Under the pieces are notes generated by a model. It saw only the letters and a list, made by a program, of their open reading frames with translations. It had not been told where the DNA came from and searched no databases. From Christiangramia lutea (GTDB lineage Bacteria; Bacteroidota; Bacteroidia; Flavobacteriales; Flavobacteriaceae): a DNA stretch of 64,000 nt. Each line of letters begins with the position of its first letter. Positions within the stretch are counted from its first letter, which is position 1. The stretch lies in NCBI RefSeq assembly GCF_022489035.1, contig NZ_JAKVTV010000001.1, forward strand, positions 62,001 through 126,000, written 5' to 3'. The position numbers were made by a program, and so were the translations under genes. Positions 43,310 through 53,822 of this stretch are shown in pieces.

Positions 43310-44515
43310 ATGAATAACTTACTAAAATCATATTTTGGTTCCTTTGGGGGATTAAGAAAAGAGATATGGCTTCTGGCATTAATTACCCTGATCAACCGAG
43401 CCGGAACCATGGTTATTCCATTTCTATCCTTATATCTTACCAAAAACAGAGGATTTACCCTTGAAGAGGTTGGATGGATACTTACTTTTTTTGGCCTGGG
43501 ATCGGTGACTGGTTCATGGCTTGGTGGTAAAATGACCGATAAGATTGGTCATTACAGAACCATGGCCATCAGTTTGATCGTTTCGTCAATATTATTCGTG
43601 CTGCTTCAATTCCCTGAATCTTTTTGGCCCATATGCCTCGGGATCTACCTGGTGATGACGGTTGCTGATATTTTCAGGCCCGCAGTATTTGTGGCCATTA
43701 GCGCCTACAGTAAACCGGAAAACAGAACCAGGTCTGTAACTTTAATAAGGCTGGCTATTAACCTCGGGTTTTCAGCAGGACCTGCGGTTGGAGGTCTCAT
43801 TATTGCAACCGCGGGCTATAGCGGACTATTCTGGGTAGACGGTATAACCTGCCTGGCTGCAGGGATTTTACTGCTTAAGCTTTTACATCCTAAAAGATCT
43901 ATCCCTGAGCCAGAAGATATCGTGGTAAATGCCAAATCTGCCATGAGCGATAGGCTTTACCTGATTTTCATTTTTACCATGGTGATTTTTGGCTTTATTT
44001 TCATTCAGTATTTTTCGACCATGCCGTTGTATTATGCTGAACATCATAAGCTGGATGAATTTGAAATAGGGCTTTTATTAGGTTTGAATGGTCTAACCAT
44101 CTTCCTATTTGAAATGCCCCTAATCAAGTTCATGGAAAACCGAAGACATACGGCCATCTACTATGTGATTCTGGGAACAGTTTTAACCGGAATTAGCTTT
44201 TTGGTAATTAACCTCAGTAACTGGGTGGGAATCCTGGTTATTGGTATGCTTCTGGTAACTATAGGTGAAATGATAGGTTTTCCATTTTCAAACAGCTTTG
44301 CCTTAAATAGATCTGACGGAAAAAAACGAGGTTCTTATATGGCTCTTTACAGCATAGCCTTTTCTATCAGTCATATTTTTGGGCATAACTCGGGTATGCA
44401 GCTAATAGATAATTTCGGATTCGATTTTACCTGGTATTTTATGATGGCATTGGCCTTATTTGCCTGTATCCTGTTATTTATTCTGCAAAAATTTTTGAAC
44501 AGGGAGACTGATTAA
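43310..44515 (+). CDS. MFS transporter (MdtH-like)
   Basis: 401 residues, twelve helices. The motif A region GSVTGSWLGGKMTDKIGHYRT follows the second helix and there is LINLGFSAGPAVGG in the first half. Looks like a multidrug-type exporter; the substrate is not certain. The TAATTTTG box at 43285-43292 may be its promoter -7. Its stop overlaps the convergent gene by 4 nt. Confidence 0.85.
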   Translation: MNNLLKSYFGSFGGLRKEIWLLALITLINRAGTMVIPFLSLYLTKNRGFTLEEVGWILTFFGLGSVTGSWLGGKMTDKIGHYRTMAISLIVSSILFVLLQFPESFWPICLGIYLVMTVADIFRPAVFVAISAYSKPENRTRSVTLIRLAINLGFSAGPAVGGLIIATAGYSGLFWVDGITCLAAGILLLKLLHPKRSIPEPEDIVVNAKSAMSDRLYLIFIFTMVIFGFIFIQYFSTMPLYYAEHHKLDEFEIGLLLGLNGLTIFLFEMPLIKFMENRRHTAIYYVILGTVLTGISFLVINLSNWVGILVIGMLLVTIGEMIGFPFSNSFALNRSDGKKRGSYMALYSIAFSISHIFGHNSGMQLIDNFGFDFTWYFMMALALFACILLFILQKFLNRETD

Positions 44516-45930
44516 TTTGGTTCTTCATTGAAGAACTTAGACTCGCCAAGATATTCCTTGACAATCTTGTTGTATTCCCTGGTAAATTGAAGTTCTAGTG
44601 CTCCTTCTATACTATATAGAGCTTCCATATCTGAATATCCCAGTTTTAAAAGATCTTCCAGGTACAACAATGCCGTTTCCTGGTCTCCATCTGCAGCCGC
44701 CAGAGAAATAATATTTAAATATGCCTCCGGATCTTCTTTATTGATAGCAGTCCTAAGGACACTTATAAATATTTTGATATCGATAGGAACATTAGCTTCC
44801 ATTATCTTGTCATATTCTCTCTTGGTAACAAAATCTAAATAACCCAGTAAACGATAAGCCATATTAGATTTGGCCTCGTTATCACCTTCTTTTAATTTTT
44901 CCAGTTCATCTACCTGGTATGCCCACCATCCTATATTCTGAAAATTATTGGTCATAATATCTGAGCGCAACAAATATTCATATTCCTCTTGTTGTTCCTT
45001 TTCATATGATATCGCCCTGTTGAAATCACTCTTTTGTGACCTGTACCCCTTTATTTTCTTAATCTCCTTTTGCTTTTCTTTTATGGCATCCTCGAAACCG
45101 AAATCTTCATATTTATCCTCCATTCGGTCTAACTTTTCATAAGCCTCATAATAATTTCTGGTTCTTCGTAAAGTCTCAGCGTATTCTAGTTCAGATTCAA
45201 ATAGACTCTTAATAAACTGTTTATCCTTTTGTCGATTTCCTTCCTTTATAGCTTGCAGGGTAAAACCAGTTATAGCATTAGAAATAACTTTTGCTTCAGG
45301 CCATTCATCTTCCTTTCCATCGAAGTAATACACATCGGTTGGAAAATCAAGATCGTCAAAAAACCTAAGATAGTTCTCCATTTCATAGACCATATAATCT
45401 TTGTTTCCGGCAATACCTATGAACATGTATGGATTGTTCTTATTTAGATATTGCGGGTTTACAAATGAATTACCTACAGCAAGCACACCGGCCAGGTCCT
45501 TATATAATAACGGCAGGGCAGATCCTATTTGAGCTCCTTCGCCCATTCCCGCAGTATAAACAAGTTTCTCGTCTACCGGGAATGCCTGCAGCACGGCATT
45601 TATCATTGAAGTGGCTGTATTCACAATACTGTCTAATGGCTCTTCCTTCAGCTTGATATTTGAAGAGGCAACCATATATTTTTGATTTTCGGCTGCCAGT
45701 TTGAACAGGTTAGCAGTAGTAGCTCCACGCCCCTTAGGATCGAAAACGAAAATTAATGGCCAGTTTTTTTCTGGTGTATAATCTTTGGGTACATAGATAC
45801 AATAAGTATCACCCTGGCTACCTGGAATTGGAAGTGAATCTGTCACACCACCTTTAAAGATTCTATACTCCTGGGCGTTTAAATTGATCCAGAGAAATAA
45901 CGCAATAACCGTGAATAGTAGTTTTTTCAT
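44512..45930 (-). CDS. Secreted alpha/beta-hydrolase-like protein with altered nucleophile elbow
   Basis: 472 residues with a signal peptide (MKKLLFTVIALFLWINLNAQ). The first half (about 20-225) resembles an alpha/beta-hydrolase: YVPKDYTPEKNWPLIFVFDPKGRG, then LVYTAGMGEGAQIG where the usual G-x-S-x-G reads GMGEG, so the nucleophile serine is replaced. The second half (about 230-470) is helical and charged with TPR-like stretches. Probably a binding rather than catalytic protein; function unknown. Confidence 0.7.
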   Translation of the reverse strand: MKKLLFTVIALFLWINLNAQEYRIFKGGVTDSLPIPGSQGDTYCIYVPKDYTPEKNWPLIFVFDPKGRGATTANLFKLAAENQKYMVASSNIKLKEEPLDSIVNTATSMINAVLQAFPVDEKLVYTAGMGEGAQIGSALPLLYKDLAGVLAVGNSFVNPQYLNKNNPYMFIGIAGNKDYMVYEMENYLRFFDDLDFPTDVYYFDGKEDEWPEAKVISNAITGFTLQAIKEGNRQKDKQFIKSLFESELEYAETLRRTRNYYEAYEKLDRMEDKYEDFGFEDAIKEKQKEIKKIKGYRSQKSDFNRAISYEKEQQEEYEYLLRSDIMTNNFQNIGWWAYQVDELEKLKEGDNEAKSNMAYRLLGYLDFVTKREYDKIMEANVPIDIKIFISVLRTAINKEDPEAYLNIISLAAADGDQETALLYLEDLLKLGYSDMEALYSIEGALELQFTREYNKIVKEYLGESKFFNEEPN

Positions 45931-45989
45931 AAATTAAAAAGAATAGACTTAAAGATATAAATTGCTGCATAAAGTATTCCATAAAAAAA

Positions 45990-46010
45990 GCCCCAGGAAT
46001 TACCTGAGGC
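45990..46010 (-). terminator. Terminator after the DUF1328-like gene
   Basis: On the minus strand GCCTCAGG ... CCTGGGGC (one mismatch) and a run of seven T. It lies between the DUF1328-like gene and the 44512 gene, both on the minus strand. Confidence 0.7.
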
Positions 46011-46035
46011 CAGTTTCTTTTATTGGTTTACAATT

Positions 46036-46236
46036 TTAGTCTTTCTTTACTGGCTGATATTTCAATTTCGGCTTGTCGGGAAAAAACAGTTTAGCCATAA
46101 GAGAAATGATCAGTAAATCTGCAAAAATCAGGAACATTACTCGCACTACCTCAATACCTGAAAACGATAATCCGGTAAATCCAATCAATCCTGTAATTAA
46201 TGCAAGAACTAGAAATAATAACGCCTTCTTCTTCAT
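46036..46236 (-). CDS. Small DUF1328-like membrane protein
   Basis: 66 residues, two helices (about 5-22 and 29-50). The pattern KALLFLVLALITGLIGFTGLSFSGIEVVRVMFLIFADLLIISL fits the DUF1328 (YtjA-like) small membrane proteins. Function unknown. Monocistronic, with a terminator. Confidence 0.72.
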   Translation of the reverse strand: MKKKALLFLVLALITGLIGFTGLSFSGIEVVRVMFLIFADLLIISLMAKLFFPDKPKLKYQPVKKD

Positions 46237-46466
46237 AACTCGATTTTTACTTTCAAATTTTAAAGCAAATTTAAGTACAGATTAGACGTGAAACTCCTAA
46301 GAAAATTACAATTAATCTGAATTTAACTAAAACAAAACAACCTGGTAACCAGTTGTTAATATTCAGCCTTTGAACAATTATTTTTAACAATCTATTACAG
46401 AATGATCAGTAATAGTTCTTGAGTAGCGGCAGGCATTGACCCTATTCAAATTATATATCTTTCTTA

Positions 46467-46904
46467 TTATATATTTTTCTTAACCGGACCATCCTTCACA
46501 ATATTTGATAAAACGATATGGGTTCTGGTTTCGCCATAGGTAATAAGTTTATCTATTAACTTTTCTAGATGCACCTGGTCCCTCAGGATTACTTCCATAA
46601 TAATATTTTCATTCCCGGTTATGCGATAACAATTCACAACTTCCTTATAATCCTTTACCGTTTCCAGAAATGCTTTTAACCTACCTGTAAATGCTCTTAA
46701 CGTAATTATGGCCCTAAGCTGGTAGCCTATCTTCTGATGCGAAAGATTTACCTTATAGGAATCAATAATACCCATATCTTCCATTTTCCGAACTCTTTCT
46801 GTTACTGCTGGTGAAGTAAGGCCGATTTTTCTGCCGATTTCTGAAAAAGAAATTCTAGCATTTTTTTGTAATTCTTCCAGGATGGCCCAGTTAAGTTTAT
46901 CCAC
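46467..46904 (-). CDS. Lrp/AsnC family transcription regulator
   Basis: 145 residues. The N-terminal HTH is clear: LNWAILEELQKNARISFSEIGRKIGLTSPAVTERVRKMEDMGII. The RAM ligand-binding domain follows (about 70-140, YQLRAIITLRAF, VVNCYRITGNENIIMEVILRD). Binds amino acids and controls genes of amino-acid metabolism; the target is not known here. A TATATTTG box lies upstream at 46933-46926. Confidence 0.92.
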   Translation of the reverse strand: MDKLNWAILEELQKNARISFSEIGRKIGLTSPAVTERVRKMEDMGIIDSYKVNLSHQKIGYQLRAIITLRAFTGRLKAFLETVKDYKEVVNCYRITGNENIIMEVILRDQVHLEKLIDKLITYGETRTHIVLSNIVKDGPVKKNI

Positions 46905-46925
46905 GTTTTATTAAAGTTTTAAAAC

Positions 46926-46933
46926 CAAATATA
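46926..46933 (-). promoter_or_regulatory. -7 box of the Lrp gene
   Basis: TATATTTG read on the minus strand, an exact TANNTTTG, 21 nt before the start codon. No -33 TTG at the right distance. Confidence 0.4.
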
Positions 46934-47021
46934 TTTAATTATTAATTTAAATTAGATTTCTGACTTTAAATTTTAAAGTAAAGTAATCTAAGGGCTTAGT
47001 AAATTAGTAGAAAATTTGCTA

Positions 47022-47420
47022 GTGAAATATTTTACAGGAAAAGATAATAATAGGAATTCAGCTTTATATTTTAAGGCTCAGGAGATCATGCAGATTTCCC
47101 GCAGAATTTCAGATTATTTAATTCCTGATCTGGCCACTTTAAATGAGAACGGAACAGAAGATAAACGCATCTATTTTACCGGTGATATCATTAGAAATTC
47201 TCATTCCTTGATCGCGAATATTCAAAAAGCAGAAACTGAATTTTTTCAGGATTCAAGGATGCAATATGTCGCCAGTGTAAGCAGACTTACAGAAAGATTA
47301 CACAAAAGTTGCGAAAGGCTGGAATATGTTAGCAGTAACGGAAGAGATTTTCTAATCGTTCTACGCAAAGAAATTCAAAAATTCAGGATGTTACAGAGGT
47401 CCTGGAGAATATCCCTATAA
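47022..47420 (+). CDS. Hypothetical helical protein
   Basis: 132 residues from a GTG at 47022; a TTG 6 nt earlier is also possible. No signal or membrane segment. Mostly helical with many charged residues (SRLTERLHKSCERLEYVSSNGRDFLIVLRKEIQKF). No family recognised. Divergent from the Lrp gene, with a terminator downstream. Confidence 0.6.
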   Translation: MKYFTGKDNNRNSALYFKAQEIMQISRRISDYLIPDLATLNENGTEDKRIYFTGDIIRNSHSLIANIQKAETEFFQDSRMQYVASVSRLTERLHKSCERLEYVSSNGRDFLIVLRKEIQKFRMLQRSWRISL

Positions 47421-47443
47421 GACTGAATTCAATTGAAGAAAAA

Positions 47444-47472
47444 AAACCGGTTCCAATGGATCCGGTTTTTTT
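47444..47472 (+). terminator. Terminator after the 47022 gene
   Basis: AAACCGG-TTCC-AAT-GGA-TCCGGTTT with one mismatch, preceded by an A tract and followed by a T tract. May serve the convergent IcmF gene also. Confidence 0.75.
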
Positions 47473-47532
47473 ATAATATCTAATAAACAGCATGCCAGCT
47501 TCTCATTTACTTCTGAAAAGCCGGCGACCTGC

Positions 47533-50500
47533 TTACATATTTCTTCGGTACTGCCCTCCTACTTCAAATAAAGCATGAGTGATCTGCCCTAAGGAACAAA
47601 CTTTCGTCGCTTCCATTAGTTCCTCGAAAAGATTCTCGTTGTTCACTGCTGCTTTCTGAATTCTCTCAAGTGCAGCATCAGCTTTGGATTCTTTGGCTTC
47701 ATGAAGAGTTTCCAGTGTTTTTATCTGATTTTCCTTTTCTTGCTTAGTTGCTCTAATCACCTCACCTGGAGTCACTGTTGGCGAACCTTCTGAACTTAGA
47801 AAAGTATTAACCCCGATAATTGGGTAATCACCATTATGCTTCAGCGTCTCATAATAAAGACTCTCTTCCTGGATCTTACCTCGCTGATACATGGTTTCCA
47901 TAGCACCAAGCACTCCACCTCTTTCGGTAATGCGGTCGAATTCCGTTAGAACAGCTTCCTCAACCAGGTCTGTCAGTTCTTCAATAATGAAAGATCCCTG
48001 AATAGGATTCTCATTTTTGGCAAGACCTAATTCCTTGTTGATGATAAGCTGAATAGCCATCGCACGCCTTACGGATGCTTCCGTAGGTGTGGTAATTGCC
48101 TCATCATAAGCATTCGTATGAAGCGAATTACAGTTGTCATAGATCGCATATAGAGCCTGAAGAGTGGTTCTAATATCATTAAAATCGATCTCCTGAGCGT
48201 GCAACGAACGCCCAGAAGTCTGAATATGATATTTCAGCATTTGGGCTCTTGGGTTTGCTCCGTATTTATGCTTTAAAGCTTTAGACCATATTCTCCTGGC
48301 CACACGACCAATTACCGCATATTCCGGATCTACTCCGTTAGAGAAGAAAAAGGATAAATTCGGTCCGAATTTATTTATATCCATTCCCCTACTCAGGTAA
48401 TATTCTACGTAGGTGAAACCGTTGGCCAAGGTAAATGCAAGCTGGGTAATTGGATTCGCCCCTGCTTCGGCGATATGATAACCGGAAATAGAAACCGAAT
48501 AGAAGTTTCGAACTTTCTCATCAATAAAATATTCCTGAACATCACCCATCAGTCTCAAAGCAAATTCCGTAGAAAAGATACAGGTATTTTGTGCCTGATC
48601 TTCCTTCAGAATATCAGCCTGTACGGTACCTCGAACTACACTTATGGTTTCGGCTTTTATCTTTTCGTAAACATCTTTCGGCAGAACCTGGTCTCCGGTA
48701 ACGCCTAACAACATTAAACCAAGGCCGTTATTCCCTTCTGGAAGTTCACCTTTATAAGAAGGTCTATCAATGTCGTTATCATCGTAAAGCTCCTTTAGTT
48801 TAGCCTCAACTTTATCTTCAAGTTTATTCTCCTTAATATATTTCTCACAATTCTGGTCTATGGCCGCGTTCATAAAGAACCCGAGCAACATAGGAGCCGG
48901 ACCATTAATGGTCATACTCACCGAGGTCATGGCATCGGCCAGGTCGAAGCCTGAATATAACTTCTTGGCATCATCCAGGCAGCAAATTGAAACTCCGGAA
49001 TTACCAATTTTACCATAAATATCAGGTCGATGATCTGGATCATTTCCATAAAGGGTAACAGAATCGAAGGCTGTAGATAGACGTTTTGCCGGAAGTCCCT
49101 GACTTACATAATGAAAACGCCTGTTGGTTCTTTCCGGACCTCCTTCTCCAGCAAACATCCTGGTTGGATCCTCTCCGGTTCTTTTGAATGGATAGAGTCC
49201 CGCAGTATACGGAAACTCTCCCGGAACATTTTCCTGAAGGCACCAACCCAGGATATCACCCCAGGCTTTATATTTTGGAAGTGCCACTTTCGGGATCTGT
49301 GTATGAGAAAGTGATTCCGTATGAGTTTCAATTTTTATCTCTTTGTCACGAACCTTGAAACTGTAAATAGGTTCTTTGTATTTAGTTACTTTTTCATTCC
49401 AGGCCAGGATCATTTCCCAGTTATATGGATCAAGATCCATTTTTACTTTATCGAATTCAGCAAATAGAAGCTTTAGAAAATCTTTCTGAGAATCATCGGT
49501 GTACTCATAGATCTCATCCTGACCGATCCCATTTTTATCTAAATATTTATGCTGATCTTTTCCAAACTCGGTTTTGATTTCTGCGACCGTTTCTATGGTC
49601 TTATAAATTCCGTAGAGTCTTTGGGCCACCTCAACCTGGGATCTCGCTTTTTCATCGTAACTACGGTTATTTTCAGCGATTTCAGAAAGATACCTGGTTC
49701 GTTTTGGCGGAATTACAAAGATCTTCTCGCTCATTTCCTTCGAAATTTCGAAAGTTGAAGACAATCCAGATTTGGTTTTTTCCTCTACGGTATCCATAAT
49801 ACTCTTATAAAGGGTATTCATTCCAGGATCGTTGAACTGTGAAGCAATAGTTCCAAAAACCGGCAGTTTTTCAGCATCTTCATGCCATAATTGATGATTA
49901 CGCTGATACTGTTTTTTCACATCCCTAAGCGCATCCTGAGCTCCTCTTTTATCGAATTTATTGATCGCCACAAGATCAGCAAAATCCAGCATATCGATCT
50001 TTTCCAACTGAGTCGCCGCTCCAAATTCAGGAGTCATTACATATAACGAAACATCTGAATGATCCAGAATCTCTGTATCACTCTGCCCGATTCCTGAAGT
50101 TTCCAGAATAATAAGATCGAAACCAGAAGCTTTTAAGACCTCAACGGCTTCAGCAACGTGTTTAGAAAGCGCGAGGTTCGCCTGTCTGGTCGCCAGGGAA
50201 CGCATATACACTCTTTTGTGGTTAATAGAATTCATACGAATCCTATCTCCCAACAAAGCCCCGCCAGTTTTTTTCTTGGAAGGGTCTACCGAAACGATCC
50301 CGATATGTTTTTCAGGAAAGTCCATTAGAAACCTTCTAACCAGCTCATCAACCAGACTTGATTTTCCGGATCCACCGGTTCCGGTAATTCCCAATACTGG
50401 CGTAGAAATATTTTCAGATAAAGATTTATCAAATAATTTATCGAATTCGTCGTGACGATTTTCAGCTAAGGAAATCAAACGAGAAATAGTATTAACATTC

Positions 50501-50988
50501 TTATTTTTGAGGTTTTCCTTTAGTTTTTCAGGATCCTGAAGACATGGAACTTCATTATCTACATTTTTGATCATATCATTGATCATTCCCTGCAAGCCCA
50601 TTTCTCTTCCATCATCTGGAGAATAGATACGGTCTATCCCGTAATCCATTAATTCCTTGATCTCTTCCGGAAGGATCACTCCTCCTCCACCTCCGAAGAT
50701 CTTGATGTGCCCTGCACCTTTCTCCTGAAGCAGGTCATACATATATTTAAAATACTCGGTATGGCCACCTTGATAAGATGTCATTGCAATTGCCTGTGCA
50801 TCTTCCTGAATGGCACAGTTCACTACTTCTTCCACGCTTCTGTCGTGGCCCAGATGAATCACTTCAACACCTGTGGCCTGAATGATACGTCGCATGATAT
50901 TTATCGCTGCATCGTGACCATCAAAAAGTGAAGCGGCCGTTACAATTCTTATTTTATTTTTAGGTTTATAGGGAGTTTGTTGTTCCAT
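47533..50988 (-). CDS. icmF: Fused isobutyryl-CoA mutase (IcmF)
   Basis: 1151 residues in the IcmF order: B12-binding domain (10-145) with the DGHDAA motif and cobalt-ligand His25; a MeaB-like GTPase (about 195-400, P-loop [33 protein letters not shown]); and the acyl-CoA mutase barrel (about 560-1130). In the substrate pocket, Phe612 (RMFAGEG) and Gln800 (QAQNTCIF) stand at places where methylmalonyl-CoA mutase has Tyr and Arg. That pair is typical of isobutyryl-CoA mutase. It interconverts isobutyryl- and butyryl-CoA, using adenosylcobalamin. Also related to the adenosyltransferase at 9105 and MeaB at 20660. Confidence 0.92.
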   Translation of the reverse strand: MEQQTPYKPKNKIRIVTAASLFDGHDAAINIMRRIIQATGVEVIHLGHDRSVEEVVNCAIQEDAQAIAMTSYQGGHTEYFKYMYDLLQEKGAGHIKIFGGGGGVILPEEIKELMDYGIDRIYSPDDGREMGLQGMINDMIKNVDNEVPCLQDPEKLKENLKNKNVNTISRLISLAENRHDEFDKLFDKSLSENISTPVLGITGTGGSGKSSLVDELVRRFLMDFPEKHIGIVSVDPSKKKTGGALLGDRIRMNSINHKRVYMRSLATRQANLALSKHVAEAVEVLKASGFDLIILETSGIGQSDTEILDHSDVSLYVMTPEFGAATQLEKIDMLDFADLVAINKFDKRGAQDALRDVKKQYQRNHQLWHEDAEKLPVFGTIASQFNDPGMNTLYKSIMDTVEEKTKSGLSSTFEISKEMSEKIFVIPPKRTRYLSEIAENNRSYDEKARSQVEVAQRLYGIYKTIETVAEIKTEFGKDQHKYLDKNGIGQDEIYEYTDDSQKDFLKLLFAEFDKVKMDLDPYNWEMILAWNEKVTKYKEPIYSFKVRDKEIKIETHTESLSHTQIPKVALPKYKAWGDILGWCLQENVPGEFPYTAGLYPFKRTGEDPTRMFAGEGGPERTNRRFHYVSQGLPAKRLSTAFDSVTLYGNDPDHRPDIYGKIGNSGVSICCLDDAKKLYSGFDLADAMTSVSMTINGPAPMLLGFFMNAAIDQNCEKYIKENKLEDKVEAKLKELYDDNDIDRPSYKGELPEGNNGLGLMLLGVTGDQVLPKDVYEKIKAETISVVRGTVQADILKEDQAQNTCIFSTEFALRLMGDVQEYFIDEKVRNFYSVSISGYHIAEAGANPITQLAFTLANGFTYVEYYLSRGMDINKFGPNLSFFFSNGVDPEYAVIGRVARRIWSKALKHKYGANPRAQMLKYHIQTSGRSLHAQEIDFNDIRTTLQALYAIYDNCNSLHTNAYDEAITTPTEASVRRAMAIQLIINKELGLAKNENPIQGSFIIEELTDLVEEAVLTEFDRITERGGVLGAMETMYQRGKIQEESLYYETLKHNGDYPIIGVNTFLSSEGSPTVTPGEVIRATKQEKENQIKTLETLHEAKESKADAALERIQKAAVNNENLFEELMEATKVCSLGQITHALFEVGGQYRRNM

Positions 50989-51070
50989 TTTTAATACTAT
51001 CTAAAATTTGGACTGGCAATTTACGAAAATCGCAATGAAAAAGAGATTTTTAGAACCTTATAGAAATTAA

Positions 51071-51098
51071 AAAAGTCACCTTTAGTAAGATGACTTTT
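51071..51098 (-). terminator. Terminator after katA
   Basis: AAAAGTCA-c-CTT-tagt-AAG-a-TGACTTTT: two short stems with one internal mismatch; on the minus strand a T run follows. Confidence 0.75.
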
Positions 51099-51123
51099 TT
51101 ATTGATTATTTTGAAGCCACTTT

Positions 51124-52617
51124 TTAGGCTTTTGCAAACATGCTTTGGTCTATTTCTACACCTAAACCATCTGCAATTCTCGATCCCAATTCAGGATCGG
51201 CTCTGAACCAGTGACACAATTGTCTCATGGTAATTTCTTCTTTTTTCTCACCATCTATCTGGCTCATCGATCCAACCGTATTGTTTACCAGGTTGGTTTT
51301 AGCCTGATCGCTCATGAGTCGGTATAGATTACCTGGCTGAGTATAATGGTCATCATCTCCGGCAGCAGGATCATTTCTATCATACCATGCGGCTTCGTCA
51401 TCTTTCACCTCAGGTGCTTTCAATTTGTGATCCTGGTCTATGCTTATGTCGTCGAAACTGTTAGGAAAATAATTTTCAGCTCTTCCATGATTACCATCTA
51501 CCCTCATAAAGCCGTCTCTTTGATAATTATTTACCTGGTAAGGACAACGGTTCACCGGAATTTGCTCATAGTTAGCACCAAGCCTATACCTGTGTGCATC
51601 TGGATATGATAACAATCTACCCTGAAGCATTTTATCGGGTGAATAGCTTATTCCATCAACGACATGAGCCGGTGCAAAAGCCGATTGCTCGATCTGTGCA
51701 AAATAATTGTCGGCGTTTTTATTCAATTCCATCTTACCAACCTCGATCAATGGATAATCTCCATGAGGCCATACTTTAGTAAGATCGAAAGGATTCCATT
51801 TGTAATTCTTAGCTTCCTCTTGAGGCATCACCTGGATCTTCAAAGTCCAGGATGGATAATCTCCCTTTTCGATATGCTCAATAAGGTCCTGCTGAGAAAT
51901 ATCCGGGTTTTTCCCGGCCATCTCTGTGGCTTCCTCATCGGTGAAATTCTTAATTCCCTGGTCTGTCTTAAAGTGGAATTTGACATAAAAACGTTCATCC
52001 TTCGCATTGATCATGGAAAAAGTATGAGATCCATAGCCATTCATATGCCGGTATCCATAAGGTGTTCCCCGGTCGCTCATCAAAATAAGCACCTGGTGCA
52101 GGGATTCTGGGTTCAATGACCAGTAATCCCAACGCATGGTCTGGGATTTCATATTGGTAAAAGGATGCCTTTTCTGAGTATGGATAAAATCACCAAATTT
52201 CTTAGGGTCTTTTATAAAAAACACCGGTGTATTATTTCCAACGAGATCCCAGTTTCCTTCTTCTGTATAGAATTTCAATGCAAAACCCCGAGGATCACGA
52301 TCACTATCAGCCGAGCCTTTTTCACCTCCAACAGTAGAAAAACGAGCGAGCATATCGGTCTTTTTTCCAACTTCTGAAAACATTTTAGCTCTGGTGTACT
52401 TGGTAATATCATTGGTAACAGTAAAAGTACCGAAGGCGCCTGAACCATTGGCATGAACAACCCTTTCAGGGATTCTCTCCCTGTTAAAATGAGCCATTTT
52501 TTCGTGCAGCACATAGTCTTCCAACAATAAAGGTCCGCGTCTTCCTACGCTTAAAGAATCTTCATTTTCAACATAAGGTCTGCCCGACGCAGTTGTTAAT
52601 TTCTTTTTTTCGGACAT
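51124..52617 (-). CDS. katA: Catalase (heme, small subunit type)
   Basis: 497 residues. Active-site His55 in [12 protein letters not shown], the conserved Asn in [12 protein letters not shown] and the proximal heme tyrosine in [14 protein letters not shown]. Length and motif set fit clade 3 monofunctional catalases, which convert hydrogen peroxide to water and oxygen. Monocistronic. A 9-bp inverted repeat lies upstream in the divergent gap. Confidence 0.96.
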   Translation of the reverse strand: MSEKKKLTTASGRPYVENEDSLSVGRRGPLLLEDYVLHEKMAHFNRERIPERVVHANGSGAFGTFTVTNDITKYTRAKMFSEVGKKTDMLARFSTVGGEKGSADSDRDPRGFALKFYTEEGNWDLVGNNTPVFFIKDPKKFGDFIHTQKRHPFTNMKSQTMRWDYWSLNPESLHQVLILMSDRGTPYGYRHMNGYGSHTFSMINAKDERFYVKFHFKTDQGIKNFTDEEATEMAGKNPDISQQDLIEHIEKGDYPSWTLKIQVMPQEEAKNYKWNPFDLTKVWPHGDYPLIEVGKMELNKNADNYFAQIEQSAFAPAHVVDGISYSPDKMLQGRLLSYPDAHRYRLGANYEQIPVNRCPYQVNNYQRDGFMRVDGNHGRAENYFPNSFDDISIDQDHKLKAPEVKDDEAAWYDRNDPAAGDDDHYTQPGNLYRLMSDQAKTNLVNNTVGSMSQIDGEKKEEITMRQLCHWFRADPELGSRIADGLGVEIDQSMFAKA

Positions 52618-52675
52618 AATTCAATTTTTAGGTAATTAATCAATCGGAAAGTTAGGTTTTCGATTCCTGGAATAG

Positions 52676-52698
52676 AAAAAGATTGTTTTAATCTTTTT
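52676..52698. promoter_or_regulatory. 9-bp inverted repeat between katA and DUF4197 gene
   Basis: AAAAAGATT-GTTTT-AATCTTTTT, perfect, 58 nt upstream of katA and 59 nt upstream of the DUF4197 start. The genes diverge, so an operator is more likely than a terminator. A TATATTTG -7 box for the DUF4197 gene is at 52736-52743. Confidence 0.5.
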
Positions 52699-52757
52699 AT
52701 AACTTTTTGCCATGCTGCGTTAAAATTTTAGCTTTTATATTTGAGCAAATTCGAATT

Positions 52758-53486
52758 ATGAAAAAAATCATTGCTCTTGCCGGTTTATTAATTTTTTCTT
52801 CTTGTGCAGAATTACAACAAATTGCCACCCAGCTTCCTAATGGCGGTTATAGGGTTAGCGATTCTGAGATCAATAATGGCTTAAAGCAGGCATTGCAATT
52901 TGGAATCGATAAAGAGGTCACAAAACTGGCCAAGGAAGATGGTTTTTTCAGCAATGATCTGGTGAGGATCGGGCTTCCGCCTGAACTTCAAAAGGTAGAC
53001 AAAACCCTAAGAGATGTTGGTCTGGACGCACTGGCAGATGAAGGATTAAAAATACTAAACCGTGCTGCCGAAGATGCCGTGAGTGAAGCTATCCCGGTTT
53101 TCGCTGACGCTGTGACCCAAATCACATTCACCGATGCAAGAAACATCCTTTTAGGTTCAGAGGATGCTGCAACGGTGTATTTGAATAACAAAACTGAACA
53201 GGAATTATATTCCAGGTTCAATCCTATTATCAGCAATTCACTGGATAAGGTGGGTGCTACCCAGGTATGGAAAAATATTATCCAAAAATATAATTCGCTT
53301 CCTATCACTTCTAATGTGAATCCAGACCTTCCAGATTATGTAACTAATGAGGCTCTAAACGGAGTTTTCTTTATGATCGCTGAGGAGGAAAAGGAAATAA
53401 GGAATAAGGTATCTGCAAGAACCACAAATCTTTTACAACGAGTATTTGCGCTTCAGGATTCCGCCAAATTTTCCTACAGACCCTAA
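52758..53486 (+). CDS. DUF4197 lipoprotein
   Basis: 242 residues from the ATG at 52758; the frame opens earlier, but this start gives a lipoprotein signal (MKKIIALAGLLIFSSC, Cys16). The body is DUF4197: ISDSEINNGLKQAL-like start, IPVFADAVTQITFTDARNILLGSEDAATVYL and FNPIISNSLDKVGATQVW. Anchored in the envelope; function unknown. Confidence 0.88.
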   Translation: MKKIIALAGLLIFSSCAELQQIATQLPNGGYRVSDSEINNGLKQALQFGIDKEVTKLAKEDGFFSNDLVRIGLPPELQKVDKTLRDVGLDALADEGLKILNRAAEDAVSEAIPVFADAVTQITFTDARNILLGSEDAATVYLNNKTEQELYSRFNPIISNSLDKVGATQVWKNIIQKYNSLPITSNVNPDLPDYVTNEALNGVFFMIAEEEKEIRNKVSARTTNLLQRVFALQDSAKFSYRP

Positions 53487-53624
53487 TATTTTAACATTAT
53501 CATTCTGATTCCGAAGGTATTTTAAAACAAACTTAACTACGTGTTATCAAACTATAAAGCTTTATGACTGTAGCTTTGTACAAGATGAAATGATTAATGA
53601 CGAAAGAAAAGATTACTATTTAGC

Positions 53625-53822
53625 ATGTTTAGAATTTTTGATAATAAAACCAGGGAAGAAAAACTTTGTGAGAAGTATTCAAGATTAATGCATCGATCTT
53701 ACAAACTTGCACTTACAGACAAGGAGAAGAGCGATCAGTTGAATAGCAGAGCAAAGAAAATTCTTGCAGAATTAAGAAGAATGGATTGTGATCTGGTAGA
53801 ATCTAGGAGTGAAGTCGCTTAA
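53625..53822 (+). CDS. Lacal_2735 family small protein
   Basis: 65 residues, basic and helical. MFRIFDNKTREEKLCEKYSRLMHRSYKLALTDKEKSDQLNSRA is the Lacal_2735 family pattern, restricted to flavobacteria. Function unknown. Its 3' end overlaps the convergent gene by 20 nt. Confidence 0.85.
   Translation: MFRIFDNKTREEKLCEKYSRLMHRSYKLALTDKEKSDQLNSRAKKILAELRRMDCDLVESRSEVA

Noticed and set aside
47533-50988. Frameshift or fusion artefact in the 1151-residue mutase
   Set aside because: The order of B12 domain, GTPase and mutase is exactly that of natural IcmF proteins, and the frame is continuous.
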